Notes: a model not told the origin generated them from the letters alone. A DNA stretch of 64,000 nt from Desulfuromonadales bacterium (GCA_030145205.1 JAQYVZ010000009.1:1-64000); one strand, 5' to 3'. Positions 8,159-17,469 are shown, counted from the first letter of the stretch. Translations and numbers: made by a program.

Positions 8159-10564
8159 TCAGGTTAATTCCTGGGTGAAGTTGAAAGAGGAGGTCTCGGC
8201 CAGTTTCTGGTCGCGGCCGACAGCGGTCAGCACTCTCTGCCCCTGGGTGGAAAAGGGCCCGCAGTGCGACAGGTCGATCAGAAAATCAATGCAGCCAAGC
8301 CGGTTCAACTCGGCGAGGTGGCCGCTCAGGGAAAAGTCCTGCTCGGGCCGGACCACGGTCAGGCCGCTGCGGGCATCGACCCGGTAGCCTTCATCACGGT
8401 CGGAGACCAGGGGTCGGTCCGGTTTGACGCCGCGCAAGGGCACGCGGGAGATCATCATCGGCAGGTTGGCGTAGGCGATGATGCGCAAAGGAATCTCCAG
8501 GTCGCGGGCGAGCAGGTCGGTGAGATTGGCCCGGTCATCTTCCACGTAGAGAGTGGCGGCGGTGGCGCCGAGCGACTGCCAGGCCAGGGCCGCCTGACTG
8601 TTCAGAGTGAACAGACGGAAGCCGGTCTCCAGACCGCTGACGGTCTGCCGGGCGAACAGCTGGAACTGGCTGATGTTCTGCAGGCGGAAGCGCTCAAAGC
8701 CGCAGGCCACCAGGTCGTCGACCTCCTGTTGATAGTCGGCCCATTGGCTATCAAAAATCGCCAGCGGCAGCTCCCAGACGATCTGCTGCGTGGCGCGGGC
8801 GTAGCTGCGACCGGCCTTCTCCAGGCGTTGCAGGCTGCCTGGTAGCAGCGGCAGAGAGACCTCCTCGATATTCGGTCCTTTCAGCACCCGCAGGTCGCTG
8901 GCCCGACCGAGACCGATACTGAAACGTGGCTCTCCGTTCGGTAGCGCGTCACGCCGGGCCACCAGGTTGTGCAGGGCCTGGCGCCGGCCGGTGCGATCGG
9001 GCTCCGGCGTCTGGCTGGACAGCTCCTGCTCCAGGTTGCGGTAGAAGTCGCGGCGGATTGCCTTGAGCCGGCTGGGTGGGATCACCAGCGGCGGGAAGGG
9101 CGCGCACGTCAATGTGGCCATCTCGAAGGGGGTCTCACCGCTGCGCTGGAAGACGCCCTCCAGGATTTCCTTGGAGAGCGGCTGCTCCCGGGCCGGGAAG
9201 CCGTCCACAGGATAGGTACGGACCAGACTGAAGTCGGCGGTTTTTGCCGTGATTTGCAGGGAATCGTTGGTCGGCATGGCCGCGGCCAGCTCGATGCGGA
9301 TCCGGCCAGGTTTGATCGTTGCCAGGCGTTTGCGTGCCGCCGATTCGCTGAGAGTGTAAGCCTGGCCGGAGGCGACCTTGTAGACCATGTCGCCCTTGCG
9401 GGCAGTCAGCCCGGCTGGCAGACCGATGGTGACTCGCGCCTTGGCCGGAGTCCTGACAACGCTCTTCTTGCCGAGGGCCAGCTCTCGCAGGGTGAAACCG
9501 GTGCCGGGCCGATCGCTGGCCGGCTGGATACGCAGGCGGTCGCCTTTACTGAGCGGCTCGCGGCTGGCGAAGCCTGGCCGTTGAGCGTCGCCGAATTCGA
9601 CCAAGCCGAGCGGAATACCGGTGGCACCGCGGGTCGACGGGTTGACCATGTCGGCCGGTGTCGGGCCGGTCAAAAAACCCTTGGTCGGCGCGCGGCCGAA
9701 GGAACTTTTCAGCAGCTGCTTGGCTGCGATGACCGCTGCCGCCTGTTCCTTCTCCGGGGCGTCGAGAACCTGCCGGTAGGCGCTGACCACGTTGGCGACA
9801 TACTCGGCGCTTTTCATGCGGCCTTCGATCTTGAAGCTCATTACCCCGGCGGCGGCCATCTCCGGCAGCAGGTCGATGGCAGAGAGGTCGTTCGGCGAGA
9901 AAAAGTAACCGTCCTTCCCCTTGTGGTGGTAGCGGCGGCGGCAGGGTTGGGCGCAGCGGCCGCGGTTGCCGCTCATGCCACCCAGCCAGGAGGAAAAGGT
10001 ACATTGGCCGGAGAAGGAGAAGCAGTGGGCGCCGTGGATGAAGTGTTCCAGGTCGAGGGATGTCTGGTTATGGATGGCGCCAATCTCGGCGAGACTCAGC
10101 TCACGCGCCAGCACCACCCGGCTAAAGCCCATCTGTTCTAGCATGCGCACGCCGGCAGCGTTGTGGATAGTCAACTGGGTCGAGCCGTGCAGTTCCAAAC
10201 CGGGGAAATACTCGCGGGCCAGCCGCCAGACTGCCATGTCTTGCAGGATCACCGCATCGATCTGCATCGCCTCCACCGCCGCCAGAACCTCGATCAGGCG
10301 TGGCAACTCCGCTTCCTTGACCAGGGTGTTCAGCGCCAGGTAGACCTTGCGCTGGTTGTGGTGGGCGTAGGCGACCATCTGTTCAAGATCGGTCAGGCTG
10401 AAGTTCTTCGCTTTGGCCCGAGCGGAAAAGTCCTTCAGGCCGAGGTAGACGGCATCGGCACCGCTGTCGAGCGCGGCGAAGAAGGTTTCCAGGCTGCCGG
10501 CCGGGGCGAGGATTTCCGGGTGCTGTGTGGGTGTGTGCGGCTTCATGCGTGTTCGCTGGTTCAC
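8159..10564 (-). CDS. U32-family protein, large form (RlhA-like)
   Basis: An 801-residue U32 'peptidase' with a long C-terminal DUF3656-type extension. Members of this large class include RlhA, which is needed for hydroxylation of a cytidine in 23S rRNA, so an RNA-modification role is at least as likely as proteolysis. The N-terminal barrel starts EILAPAGSLETFFAALDSGA. The U32 cysteine cluster is clear at about residues 175-220 (HGAHCFSFSGQC, then NRGRCAQPCRRRY). The reading frame starts at a GTG (10564) with a possible ATG six codons later at 10546; neither has a strong ribosome site. It heads the operon with rnd. Confidence 0.85.
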   Translation of the reverse strand: MNQRTRMKPHTPTQHPEILAPAGSLETFFAALDSGADAVYLGLKDFSARAKAKNFSLTDLEQMVAYAHHNQRKVYLALNTLVKEAELPRLIEVLAAVEAMQIDAVILQDMAVWRLAREYFPGLELHGSTQLTIHNAAGVRMLEQMGFSRVVLARELSLAEIGAIHNQTSLDLEHFIHGAHCFSFSGQCTFSSWLGGMSGNRGRCAQPCRRRYHHKGKDGYFFSPNDLSAIDLLPEMAAAGVMSFKIEGRMKSAEYVANVVSAYRQVLDAPEKEQAAAVIAAKQLLKSSFGRAPTKGFLTGPTPADMVNPSTRGATGIPLGLVEFGDAQRPGFASREPLSKGDRLRIQPASDRPGTGFTLRELALGKKSVVRTPAKARVTIGLPAGLTARKGDMVYKVASGQAYTLSESAARKRLATIKPGRIRIELAAAMPTNDSLQITAKTADFSLVRTYPVDGFPAREQPLSKEILEGVFQRSGETPFEMATLTCAPFPPLVIPPSRLKAIRRDFYRNLEQELSSQTPEPDRTGRRQALHNLVARRDALPNGEPRFSIGLGRASDLRVLKGPNIEEVSLPLLPGSLQRLEKAGRSYARATQQIVWELPLAIFDSQWADYQQEVDDLVACGFERFRLQNISQFQLFARQTVSGLETGFRLFTLNSQAALAWQSLGATAATLYVEDDRANLTDLLARDLEIPLRIIAYANLPMMISRVPLRGVKPDRPLVSDRDEGYRVDARSGLTVVRPEQDFSLSGHLAELNRLGCIDFLIDLSHCGPFSTQGQRVLTAVGRDQKLAETSSFNFTQELT

Positions 10565-10792
10565 CTGGGGCGGAGCCCTGTCGGCTCAAGGTAAAAAAGC
10601 CGGGAAAATCCCGGCTGTCGAGTCCTTGAAACTTTAGCATGCCGCATCCCATTGTGGCAAGTGACCTGTCCTCGCGAAGCAAAGGGCACGGATTTTTCGA
10701 CTGTTTATTTAGTAAAACAGTGTTATAGTTTTCTCCTGTGACGTGTCGATCTGCTGTGTGCGTGGTTTTGCTGTGGCCTCAAGGAGGATTTC

Positions 10793-11854
10793 ATGCCGAT
10801 CTCACCCCCGCCGGAAGAGTTTCTGGATCAGCCGGAAATGGAATTGATGGATCTGTTCGGCCGGATGCGTTCCTTTACGGATGGCGCCGGTTTCTCCGGC
10901 GTGCTGCCGGCAATCTGGAAATGTTCGGATGAGAGCCAGGGGATCAAGAAGGCACTCTACGGCTACTTTTTCAATTGCCCCGGTTTCAATCTGGGTCGGG
11001 TCGGAGCCCTACTCGATCCGACCCGGTTGTCAACGGCGATTCATCATGGCAAGGACCTGGTTGTCCTCGGCGGCAGCCACATCGGCGCGATTGAGACCGC
11101 CGGCTTCGGTTACATCGAAAGGGTCCATGGCGAGGTCGCCCCCTGTTGCGGCATGCTGCATCGGGTTCTGCAAGAATATCTCGAGGTCTACCGACGGGCA
11201 GCCCACCTGACCAAGATTTTTCGCGGGCCGGAGGGGGTGCTGATTGAAGTGCCATACAAGTATCTGTTCCGCAAGCCGCCGGGCGAAACGGCCCGCATCC
11301 AGATCCGTCTGAACCGGCTGGTCAACGGTGACGCTCTGCGCGAAGGGACTCTCGGCAAGATCTATCATCTGAATGAGGACTTGGCCGCGCTTTATCAGGC
11401 AACGCTGGCCGGTCTGACCTCAGACCCTCGCCCGATCGGCGCGCTGCTCGGGCCGGAGTGTTTTACCTTCGTCAAGCAGATTGAACATGACAGCCTCGAC
11501 CCGCGTCACATGCTCGAAGCCTCGCTATTCGAATTTCTGCCGAGTGTGGTGAGTTCGCAGCGCCCTCATCGTCGTCTTTGCGATGTTAATACCTGGCGAC
11601 AGTTTCATCGGATTGCTGCCTATCTGACCGACATCCTCGATACCGAGGATCGGCATGTGCTGGTGATTGCCGGGCTGACCATCGATCATTCGGTTCGGCA
11701 CAATACCTTCATCCCCCAGTTCGGTTTCTGGATGGAGCATGGTCAAGCGCTCGAGGCACGCTATTACGGCCCAACGGAACTGGCTGGGATGCTGGCGGAG
11801 CAGGAGGTGTATCGGCCGGCGGAGACGTTCTTGGAGTATGCGGGGATTACTTAG
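10793..11854 (+). CDS. LCIB-like (beta-carbonic-anhydrase fold) protein, putative
   Basis: A 353-residue cytoplasmic protein without signal peptide, preceded by AAGGAGG. Its middle resembles the limiting-CO2-inducible protein B/C carbonic-anhydrase domain. There is a C-S-D-E motif at 44-47 where LCIB proteins have a zinc-ligand Cys and catalytic Asp. H84-H85 follow, then GGSHIGA (93-99) corresponding to the conserved PHIG segment, and a double-Cys motif CCG at 118-120. The arginine that pairs with the Asp in beta-carbonic anhydrases is a serine at position 48, so hydration activity is doubtful. The C-terminal about 180 residues match nothing I recognise. Assignment is by motif memory only and needs a structure or profile search. 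Confidence 0.5.
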   Translation: MPISPPPEEFLDQPEMELMDLFGRMRSFTDGAGFSGVLPAIWKCSDESQGIKKALYGYFFNCPGFNLGRVGALLDPTRLSTAIHHGKDLVVLGGSHIGAIETAGFGYIERVHGEVAPCCGMLHRVLQEYLEVYRRAAHLTKIFRGPEGVLIEVPYKYLFRKPPGETARIQIRLNRLVNGDALREGTLGKIYHLNEDLAALYQATLAGLTSDPRPIGALLGPECFTFVKQIEHDSLDPRHMLEASLFEFLPSVVSSQRPHRRLCDVNTWRQFHRIAAYLTDILDTEDRHVLVIAGLTIDHSVRHNTFIPQFGFWMEHGQALEARYYGPTELAGMLAEQEVYRPAETFLEYAGIT

Positions 11855-11885
11855 ATATCTCGTTGAAGCTGATATTCAAAAAGTG

Positions 11886-11923
11886 TCACCCTCACCCCAA
11901 CCCTCTCCCGTGAAGGGAGAGGG
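11886..11923. repeat. C-rich intergenic repeat, copy 2 (short)
   Basis: TCACCCTCACCCCAACCCTC followed by a short hairpin CTCTCCC-GTGAA-GGGAGAG. It is the truncated form of the unit at 5742 and sits between the convergent LCIB-like and fimT genes. Confidence 0.65.
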
Positions 11924-11944
11924 CGCCTCATCGCTTATTCCTTT

Positions 11945-12559
11945 CTACTGCCATTTCTCCCCATTCCACTTACACAGCGTATAAAGTCCCGGGCGGGTAA
12001 CGCTCAAGGCGTAGGACTGATCATTGTTGCTCAGGTAGATGGCGCCGGGGCCGATGACGCTGCTGCCGAGGTTGTCGAACTTGATGCAGGGATGGTCGTT
12101 GCAGGGCGGGTAGTCCGGGGTGGCGAAGGTGACAGCGTTGGACGGGGTGCCGACCGGGTTGCTGCACGCCTTGCGGTCCAGGTCTGCGACCCAGCCGAAG
12201 TGTGTTCCGGTCGGCAGGGTGTGGTCCCAGAGCTGGATCGCTTCACCCGTATCCGGAGTGCCGTTGCTGTTGTTGTCCTGCCAGCGATAGAGGGCATAGC
12301 GGTTTTGCGGTTCGTCAAAGACCAGGAAGCTGCGCTGGACCTGGAGATGACCGTTGTGCAGCGTCACATTGCCGAGCTGTTCCGCCTGTTGTTGGGCCGT
12401 TTTGATATCCTCCATTACCTGCTGGGTGGCGCGTTGCATCTGCCAGTCGCGCAGCGTGGCTGACGAGCCCCAACTGCCCACCGCCAATAAAATGCCGATC
12501 AGGGCGATCACCAGAAGCAGTTCAAGCAGGGTAAACCCGCGGGCCATTTCCTCGTTCAT
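11945..12559 (-). CDS. GspH/FimT-type pseudopilin
   Basis: A 204-residue minor pilin with a class III leader peptide: MNEEMARG followed by FTLLELLLVIALIGILLAV, where the G/F junction is the prepilin peptidase site and the Glu at +5 is present. The remaining globular domain has four cysteines. It is the last gene of the pilV-W-X-Y1-fimT operon; its ATG overlaps the pilY1 TGA by one base. Expected to join the tip complex that primes type IV pilus assembly. Confidence 0.85.
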   Translation of the reverse strand: MNEEMARGFTLLELLLVIALIGILLAVGSWGSSATLRDWQMQRATQQVMEDIKTAQQQAEQLGNVTLHNGHLQVQRSFLVFDEPQNRYALYRWQDNNSNGTPDTGEAIQLWDHTLPTGTHFGWVADLDRKACSNPVGTPSNAVTFATPDYPPCNDHPCIKFDNLGSSVIGPGAIYLSNNDQSYALSVTRPGLYTLCKWNGEKWQ

Positions 12560-14385
12560 CAGCGGACCCTCCAGCTCAGCAGTTGCAACGATTGGGCGGA
12601 CAGGCCGGCCGGGGCAGTCTGCCGGCGGGCGTGGCCAAATTGGTAGACCCGCCCGGACAGTGAGACAGCGACCGCCGTCTCGTCGCCGACCTGGACCTGG
12701 CCGGGGATTGCGCTGTCCGTGACGGTTTCGAGCTGTGCCTCGCCCTTTTTGTCGAGAATGATCAGGCGCCCGCTGGTCGCATCGTCCTCGGGCGTCCTGT
12801 CCGGATGGTAGCCGCTGGACGCAGCAAAATAGATACGGCCGACCTGGTCAAGGCGTGGCGCGGCCCAGACCTGCTCACCCGGATCGAGCGGGTAGGCCCA
12901 GCGCAACAGGCCACCGGTCGGCAGGATTTCCACGGCGTAGATCGCGTAGCTGCCTTCCGGGTCGGCATGCCCGGCGCCGCCGGTGCCGAACAAGGCAAGT
13001 CGACCATGGGTGGTGACGCCGGCGCCGATCGGCTGAGAGCTGCCGTTCTGCACCTGGTAGACGGGGCCACCCCCAAAGGGGGTGCCGCTGGTTGCATCCA
13101 GAGCCCAGAGCCGTCCCGCCATGTCACCGAACACCAGGTAATCGGCCTGGCCGTTGCCGTCGACATCCATCAAGGCCGGGATCGCGGGGGTGGTGTTGAT
13201 GTTGGTAAGCGGCGGGGCATAGGGGCTGCGCCATTGCCAGAGCAGGCGGCCGTCGCGCGGATCGAGAGCGCAGGCCCGGATGCCGTAGCTGCCGTTGACC
13301 GGGTCGAGACGATCCGTGGCATCGGTTTTTTCAGCAAAAGTGGTGGTCAGGTAGAGGACGGGGTGGATCGGTTCTGTGGCAGGCGTACCGATGATGGCCC
13401 CGCGGGTCTGCCCCGGGTTGGTGCCGGGCAGCGCTTTTTCCCAGAGCAGTTCGGGCTGCTCGGGGTTGGTCACATCGAAGGCGAAGGCACAACTGCGCCC
13501 GAGCAGGGGTTGGCTGGCTGTCCCTGCCAGGTAGGTGCGCCATTGCTGCAGGCCATCGCCGTTCCAGTCGACAAAGAGATCGCTGACCGCCGGCGCACCG
13601 TCAACGTGGATGGCAAACTGGGCGGTGTCCTGCTCGAAGGGCTGCCCTTTGACTCCGGCCAGCAGGCGTCCTGGCAGGTATCCCCATAGCTCCTGGCCGG
13701 TGGCAGAGTCCTCCTGGTTATAGCGGTTGGCGTCCGGTTGCCATTGGCCGGCGTAGAAGGCGTGCAGCAGACCGTCCTCCCCGCCGGCGTAGACCACCTG
13801 GTCCCGATCGGCGGCTTCGCTGACGCGCAAGCTGCGCCCCACCACGGCAGGGGTCGAACGGCTGATCCCCCAAAGACGATGGTGAGCTTCTGCCATGCCG
13901 TCGGGGGCCTCGAACGTAACCTCGCTACGGCCGCGCAGCTGGTTGATCAGGAGGTGTGCCTCGGTCACGCTGTCGACTGCCAGGTCAGGCTGCAGGGCGG
14001 TGGCATCCAGTGGGCTGAGTCGTTGCCAGAAGACCCCCGTGCGGTCGGCCCGATTGGTGAACAGGCTGCGGTAGAGATTGTCCCGGTTGATCAGCGCTGG
14101 CGGGTCGCTGCTGATCAGGTCGCCAGGGGCAGCGCCAACCCCCGCCGCCGGCATTCTCTCGGCAGCATCCCAGAGCTGTTGTGGCGTGCTGTCGGTCAGA
14201 TCGGTCGCACGCAGATGTCCCGCTTGCCCCGGTCGGCTGAAGCTGGCGGTGTAGAGGACGCCGTTGGCCAAGATCGGCGTGGTGGTCACAAATTCCTGCG
14301 GAGCTCCCTCAGCGTACGCCAACGGTGACAGCAATCCGCAACCAACAGTTAGCATCAGGGCGAGTTCTCGCCACGGTATGATCAT
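12559..14385 (-). CDS. pilY1: Minimal PilY1-like protein (C-terminal beta-propeller only)
   Basis: A 608-residue exported protein: signal peptide in the first about 25 residues (LALMLTVGCGLLSPLAYA), then a PQQ-like beta-propeller homologous to the C-terminal domain of PilY1. A calcium-loop motif DVDGNGQAD lies at about 406-414, matching the PilY1 calcium site, and a second loop DWNGDG at about 272. Full-length PilY1 proteins usually exceed 1000 residues and carry an N-terminal von Willebrand-like or adhesin region; here that part is absent and the propeller begins almost directly after the signal. It sits between pilX and fimT as in type IV pilus tip operons and probably caps the pilus. Confidence 0.82.
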   Translation of the reverse strand: MIIPWRELALMLTVGCGLLSPLAYAEGAPQEFVTTTPILANGVLYTASFSRPGQAGHLRATDLTDSTPQQLWDAAERMPAAGVGAAPGDLISSDPPALINRDNLYRSLFTNRADRTGVFWQRLSPLDATALQPDLAVDSVTEAHLLINQLRGRSEVTFEAPDGMAEAHHRLWGISRSTPAVVGRSLRVSEAADRDQVVYAGGEDGLLHAFYAGQWQPDANRYNQEDSATGQELWGYLPGRLLAGVKGQPFEQDTAQFAIHVDGAPAVSDLFVDWNGDGLQQWRTYLAGTASQPLLGRSCAFAFDVTNPEQPELLWEKALPGTNPGQTRGAIIGTPATEPIHPVLYLTTTFAEKTDATDRLDPVNGSYGIRACALDPRDGRLLWQWRSPYAPPLTNINTTPAIPALMDVDGNGQADYLVFGDMAGRLWALDATSGTPFGGGPVYQVQNGSSQPIGAGVTTHGRLALFGTGGAGHADPEGSYAIYAVEILPTGGLLRWAYPLDPGEQVWAAPRLDQVGRIYFAASSGYHPDRTPEDDATSGRLIILDKKGEAQLETVTDSAIPGQVQVGDETAVAVSLSGRVYQFGHARRQTAPAGLSAQSLQLLSWRVR

Positions 14386-14396
14386 TCTCCCCTCCT

Positions 14397-14936
14397 TTAG
14401 TCGACCAGCTGAAAATCGCTGGCACTGCCCGGTTCAAGCCCGGGTCCGGCTTGCGGCGCCCTTTCTGTGAACTGGCGATAGCGGTCAGGCGCACTGTTCG
14501 AGGCAAAGCCGCACAAGGCTTCAACGATCGCCTCCGGTCCGTGTGATGTCGGCAGCCGGGCCAGCAGGTACAGCTGCAGGTCGTTGTCGTGCCGCCAGTC
14601 GTTGTCGCCATCCGGGTTGTCGCGCACGAACAGCTCGACGGAGTGCCCGCCAAGCTCCAAGGTGAAAGTCGGCGTCGCCGGATAGCTGCTGCCACCGGCA
14701 GCCGTTGCCAGGTAGTTGTGCCAGCAGCCGGAGCTGGCGTAGGTCGCGGCCAGCTGGCGGCGTCCCCAGGCGATGCCGGCCGAGGCCGCGTCAAGTGCCT
14801 GACTATGTTGATGAGCCCGGGTGGTGGCGCGGGTCGCATGATGCACCTTGTCGGTCAGGACCAGCGCCAGGACCATCAGCAGGGCGAGGACGAAGAGGAC
14901 GGTTGCCAGGGCCATGCCCCGTTCACTGCAGACCAT
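14397..14936 (-). CDS. pilX: PilX-like minor pilin assembly protein
   Basis: A 179-residue protein whose N-terminus (MVCSERGMALATVLFVLALLMVLALVLT) is the typical PilX pattern: a short charged stretch, ERGMALA, then one hydrophobic helix. The reading frame is open for 53 codons upstream, but those overlap pilW out of frame and look like shadow coding, so I start at 14936. That start overlaps the end of pilW by 14 bases. A globular domain with two cysteines follows. Function: tip complex of the type IV pilus with PilV, PilW and PilY1. Confidence 0.82.
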   Translation of the reverse strand: MVCSERGMALATVLFVLALLMVLALVLTDKVHHATRATTRAHQHSQALDAASAGIAWGRRQLAATYASSGCWHNYLATAAGGSSYPATPTFTLELGGHSVELFVRDNPDGDNDWRHDNDLQLYLLARLPTSHGPEAIVEALCGFASNSAPDRYRQFTERAPQAGPGLEPGSASDFQLVD

Positions 14937-15861
14937 GGTTCTGCATCTCCACGATTTGGGCGACCGCCACCCGGCGGTAGTGATCGTTGAACGGCCCATA
15001 GGTGCGGTCGCCGAGCTGGTAGGTCTGATGGTCGACACGATCGGTCCCGGTCTGGCGACTGCGAACCAGCAGGCTGACGCGGACGCCCCGGACATCGGTC
15101 AGCGGGTCCGGGGCATTGACCAGGGTCCCGTCTCGCAGCAAGTATTCGAATTGCAGCCCGTCAATGTTGGCGTCGAGGATGTTGCGAGAGGTGTAGTTGT
15201 CGCGATACAGCCGGTTCGATCCATCGGCGGCCTGCAAATAATAGCGCTGTGCCCGGACCCCCAGCAGTTCGGTGGCGGTCGGGGCGGCTTGGCGCAGAGG
15301 CTCCTCCAGTTGCAGCACCTGGTCTGCTGCGGCCACTGGATAGCAGCATTTATGGTTGGTCAGCACGATATGATTGATTGCTTCGGGCGCGGGTAAAATC
15401 TCGCGACTGGAGCCGGGTGCCCGGTTGGGGCGACGGTCAAGCCGGAGCTCACTGACGCCGATCGCTGCGTCTTCGGCCAGGGTGATGCGGGGGACAAAGG
15501 AGACCGCCTTGACCAAGGTGAGAGCATCATGACCGGTGGCATCACCATATTCGGGACGGAGTGCCGTGGTAAAGGTTTCGACCGGGTTCCCCGACAGGCT
15601 GTCATGCACCAGGGCGGGAGGGTTGCCGGTGGAAGTCTGCGGCGCGGGGCCCAGGTAGAGAGCCGTATCGCGCAGGTCGTTGACCAGGTAGCGGAGCAGT
15701 CGTTCGGCCCGTTTATGCAGATCATCGCGATGCATTTCTGCCAGGCTGGTCGACTGGAATGACAACAGGGCGGGCAGCAGGATGGTGCCGACGATCGCGG
15801 CAATTGCCATCGAAATCATCAGCTCAATCAGGCTGAAACCCGCTATTTTCGACCTGTTCAT
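14923..15861 (-). CDS. pilW: PilW-like minor pilin
   Basis: A 312-residue type IV pilus assembly protein. The prepilin leader is MNRSKIAG with cleavage before FSLIELMISMAIAAIVGTIL, and the +5 Glu is present. The long globular domain after the N-terminal helix is typical for PilW. Its start overlaps the pilV stop by four bases (ATGA) and its end overlaps pilX, so translation is coupled throughout. Confidence 0.85.
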   Translation of the reverse strand: MNRSKIAGFSLIELMISMAIAAIVGTILLPALLSFQSTSLAEMHRDDLHKRAERLLRYLVNDLRDTALYLGPAPQTSTGNPPALVHDSLSGNPVETFTTALRPEYGDATGHDALTLVKAVSFVPRITLAEDAAIGVSELRLDRRPNRAPGSSREILPAPEAINHIVLTNHKCCYPVAAADQVLQLEEPLRQAAPTATELLGVRAQRYYLQAADGSNRLYRDNYTSRNILDANIDGLQFEYLLRDGTLVNAPDPLTDVRGVRVSLLVRSRQTGTDRVDHQTYQLGDRTYGPFNDHYRRVAVAQIVEMQNHGLQ

Positions 15862-16232
15862 GGCGTTGCCCGGACCGATTGCAGCTGGTAGCTGTGCTGC
15901 TTACCGGCCTGTTCCCAGCGGGCGGTGACGGTCAGGCGGCTCAGGCCGGTTTGCGGCTGTCCCGGTTCGATCAACGGTTCGACTTCGATGGTGCCGACCA
16001 GCTGCGGCAGGTTCGGAAGAGCTGACAGGTGCGCGCTATCGACCAGCTGCATGCGGGCCATGGCTTCGCCCGCCAGATGACGCGCCTGATCATGCAGATG
16101 ATTGCCCCGGTTGACCTGCAGGTTGGTGATCAGTAGCGGCAGCAGACCCATGCTGGCCACCAGAAAAATCACCAGCGAGACCATCAGCTCAATCAGGCTG
16201 AAGCCCTCCTGTTTGTACGTGTTGTGTTGCAT
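15858..16232 (-). CDS. pilV: PilV-like minor pilin
   Basis: A 124-residue prepilin with leader MQHNTYKQEG and mature start FSLIELMVSLVIFLVASMGL, matching the PilV modification-protein family. It is the first gene of the minor-pilin operon and has a clear AGGAGG-type ribosome site before the ATG. The major pilin and the assembly ATPases are not in this window, so this operon supplies only tip and minor subunits. Confidence 0.85.
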   Translation of the reverse strand: MQHNTYKQEGFSLIELMVSLVIFLVASMGLLPLLITNLQVNRGNHLHDQARHLAGEAMARMQLVDSAHLSALPNLPQLVGTIEVEPLIEPGQPQTGLSRLTVTARWEQAGKQHSYQLQSVRATP

Positions 16233-16276
16233 TGTTCCCTCCTTGAAACATTGAATTGAAAATAATCATGAATGGT

Positions 16277-16332
16277 CCCCCTCACCCTGACCCTCTCCTT
16301 TAGGCCCTGTGGGTCCGTCAAGGGAGAGGGGG
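16277..16332. repeat. C-rich intergenic repeat, copy 3
   Basis: The unit CCCCTCACCCTGACCCTC with the core TTTAGGCCCTGTGGGTCC and closing GGGAGAGGG, in the same orientation as the 5742 copy. It lies between radC and pilV and may separate their transcripts. Confidence 0.7.
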
Positions 16333-16383
16333 GATGTTAATAAAATTCTCCGTGTCCCCCGTGGTGGATGGTTCTTTCACGTA

Positions 16384-17070
16384 TCATTCCATCAACCCCT
16401 GGTCGGCGAGGCTGATGTAACGGTCATTGCCGATGATGATGTGATCAAGGACCCGCACGCCCATCAACTGACCGGCCTGGCTGAGACGGCGGGTCAGCTC
16501 CAGGTCTTCCCGGCTTGGTGTTGGATCGCCTGAAGGGTGATTGTGGACGAACAGGACCGCTGCGGCCGATTCGCGTACCACCGGTGCGAAGACTTCCCGC
16601 GGGTGGACGATGCTGGCATTCAAGCTGCCTTCAGAGACCTGCACCTCGCGCAGCACACGGTTTTTGGCGTCGAGCAGCAGGGCAAGAAAGACCTCTTTGC
16701 GGTGATGGCGTAGACGTTCGTGGAAGTGCTGGAAGACGTCGTCTGAGCGAGTGTAACGTGCACCGGGCTGCAGGGCTGTGCTGGCGAAACGGCGAGCCAG
16801 TTCGCCCACTGCCAGCAGTTCAGCGGCTTTGGCCGGACCGATCCCGGGGGTCTGGCAGAGCTCATGAACCGTGGCGTCAACCAGATGGCGCAGATCGCCG
16901 AAGCGCGCCAGCAAGTGGCGGGCCAGATCGAGTGCAGTTGTGTGGGTACGGGAATCGCCGGTGCGCAGAATCAGTGCCAGCAGCTCGGCGTCGCTGAGCA
17001 TGGCCGGACCACCACGCAGCAGCTTCTCCCGCGGCCGGTCGGCCGCAGGCCAGTCCTTGATGCGGGACAT
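16384..17070 (-). CDS. radC: RadC-family JAB-domain protein
   Basis: A 228-residue protein with an N-terminal helix-hairpin-helix region (TPGIGPAKAAELLAVGEL at about 73-90) and a C-terminal JAB/MPN domain with the metal motif VHNHPSGDPTPSREDLELT at about 171-190. Despite the name, a repair role is not proven for the family; members look like metal-dependent hydrolases. Full length and intact. Its 3' end faces the region upstream of pilV in the same orientation. Confidence 0.92.
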   Translation of the reverse strand: MSRIKDWPAADRPREKLLRGGPAMLSDAELLALILRTGDSRTHTTALDLARHLLARFGDLRHLVDATVHELCQTPGIGPAKAAELLAVGELARRFASTALQPGARYTRSDDVFQHFHERLRHHRKEVFLALLLDAKNRVLREVQVSEGSLNASIVHPREVFAPVVRESAAAVLFVHNHPSGDPTPSREDLELTRRLSQAGQLMGVRVLDHIIIGNDRYISLADQGLME

Positions 17071-17182
17071 TGCCCCCTCCTGTCAATTGTCATGAAATCA
17101 ATACAAAACAAGACTTAGAAAGTCTTAACGTTTACGATTTACCATGGAATTTGGCAGGATGCAAGCGGCGTTTTAAAGGAGG

Positions 17183-17437
17183 TCAAAAAATCGGGTCGGC
17201 AAAGGCTCTTGGCTGGTAGCTGAGCTTGATGGCGCCAGATTTGAGCAGGTGGGCTTCAATCGGGTAGGCGGTGTCGTTGAGGACGTCGGCCAGAAAAAGA
17301 GCGAGTTCCTGCAGAGGCTCGCCGGCGATCTGGTCACGCTGCATGCCGTCGCGGAAATAATCGTAGAGGCTGGAATCGATCTGCAGGCTGAGCTGCGGCG
17401 GAGTGCGATCGGTGCTGAGAAATTCATTGCTGATCAT
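17183..17437 (-). CDS. Small hypothetical protein
   Basis: An 84-residue soluble, acidic protein of no family I recognise. The ATG at 17437 has an excellent ribosome site (GGGAGACATC before ATG); an overlapping frame (17173-17427) has none and is rejected. It starts 32 bases after the cytochrome gene and closes the miaA operon. Confidence 0.6.
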   Translation of the reverse strand: MISNEFLSTDRTPPQLSLQIDSSLYDYFRDGMQRDQIAGEPLQELALFLADVLNDTAYPIEAHLLKSGAIKLSYQPRAFADPIF

Positions 17438-17469
17438 GATGTCTCCCTTCGCGCAGCCTGCCGTGGTGG

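Noticed and set aside
17173-17427. Alternative 84-codon gene overlapping the small protein at 17183-17437
   Set aside because: It lacks a ribosome site, while the chosen frame has a strong one, and its composition (Ser/Arg/Pro-rich) looks like out-of-frame coding.
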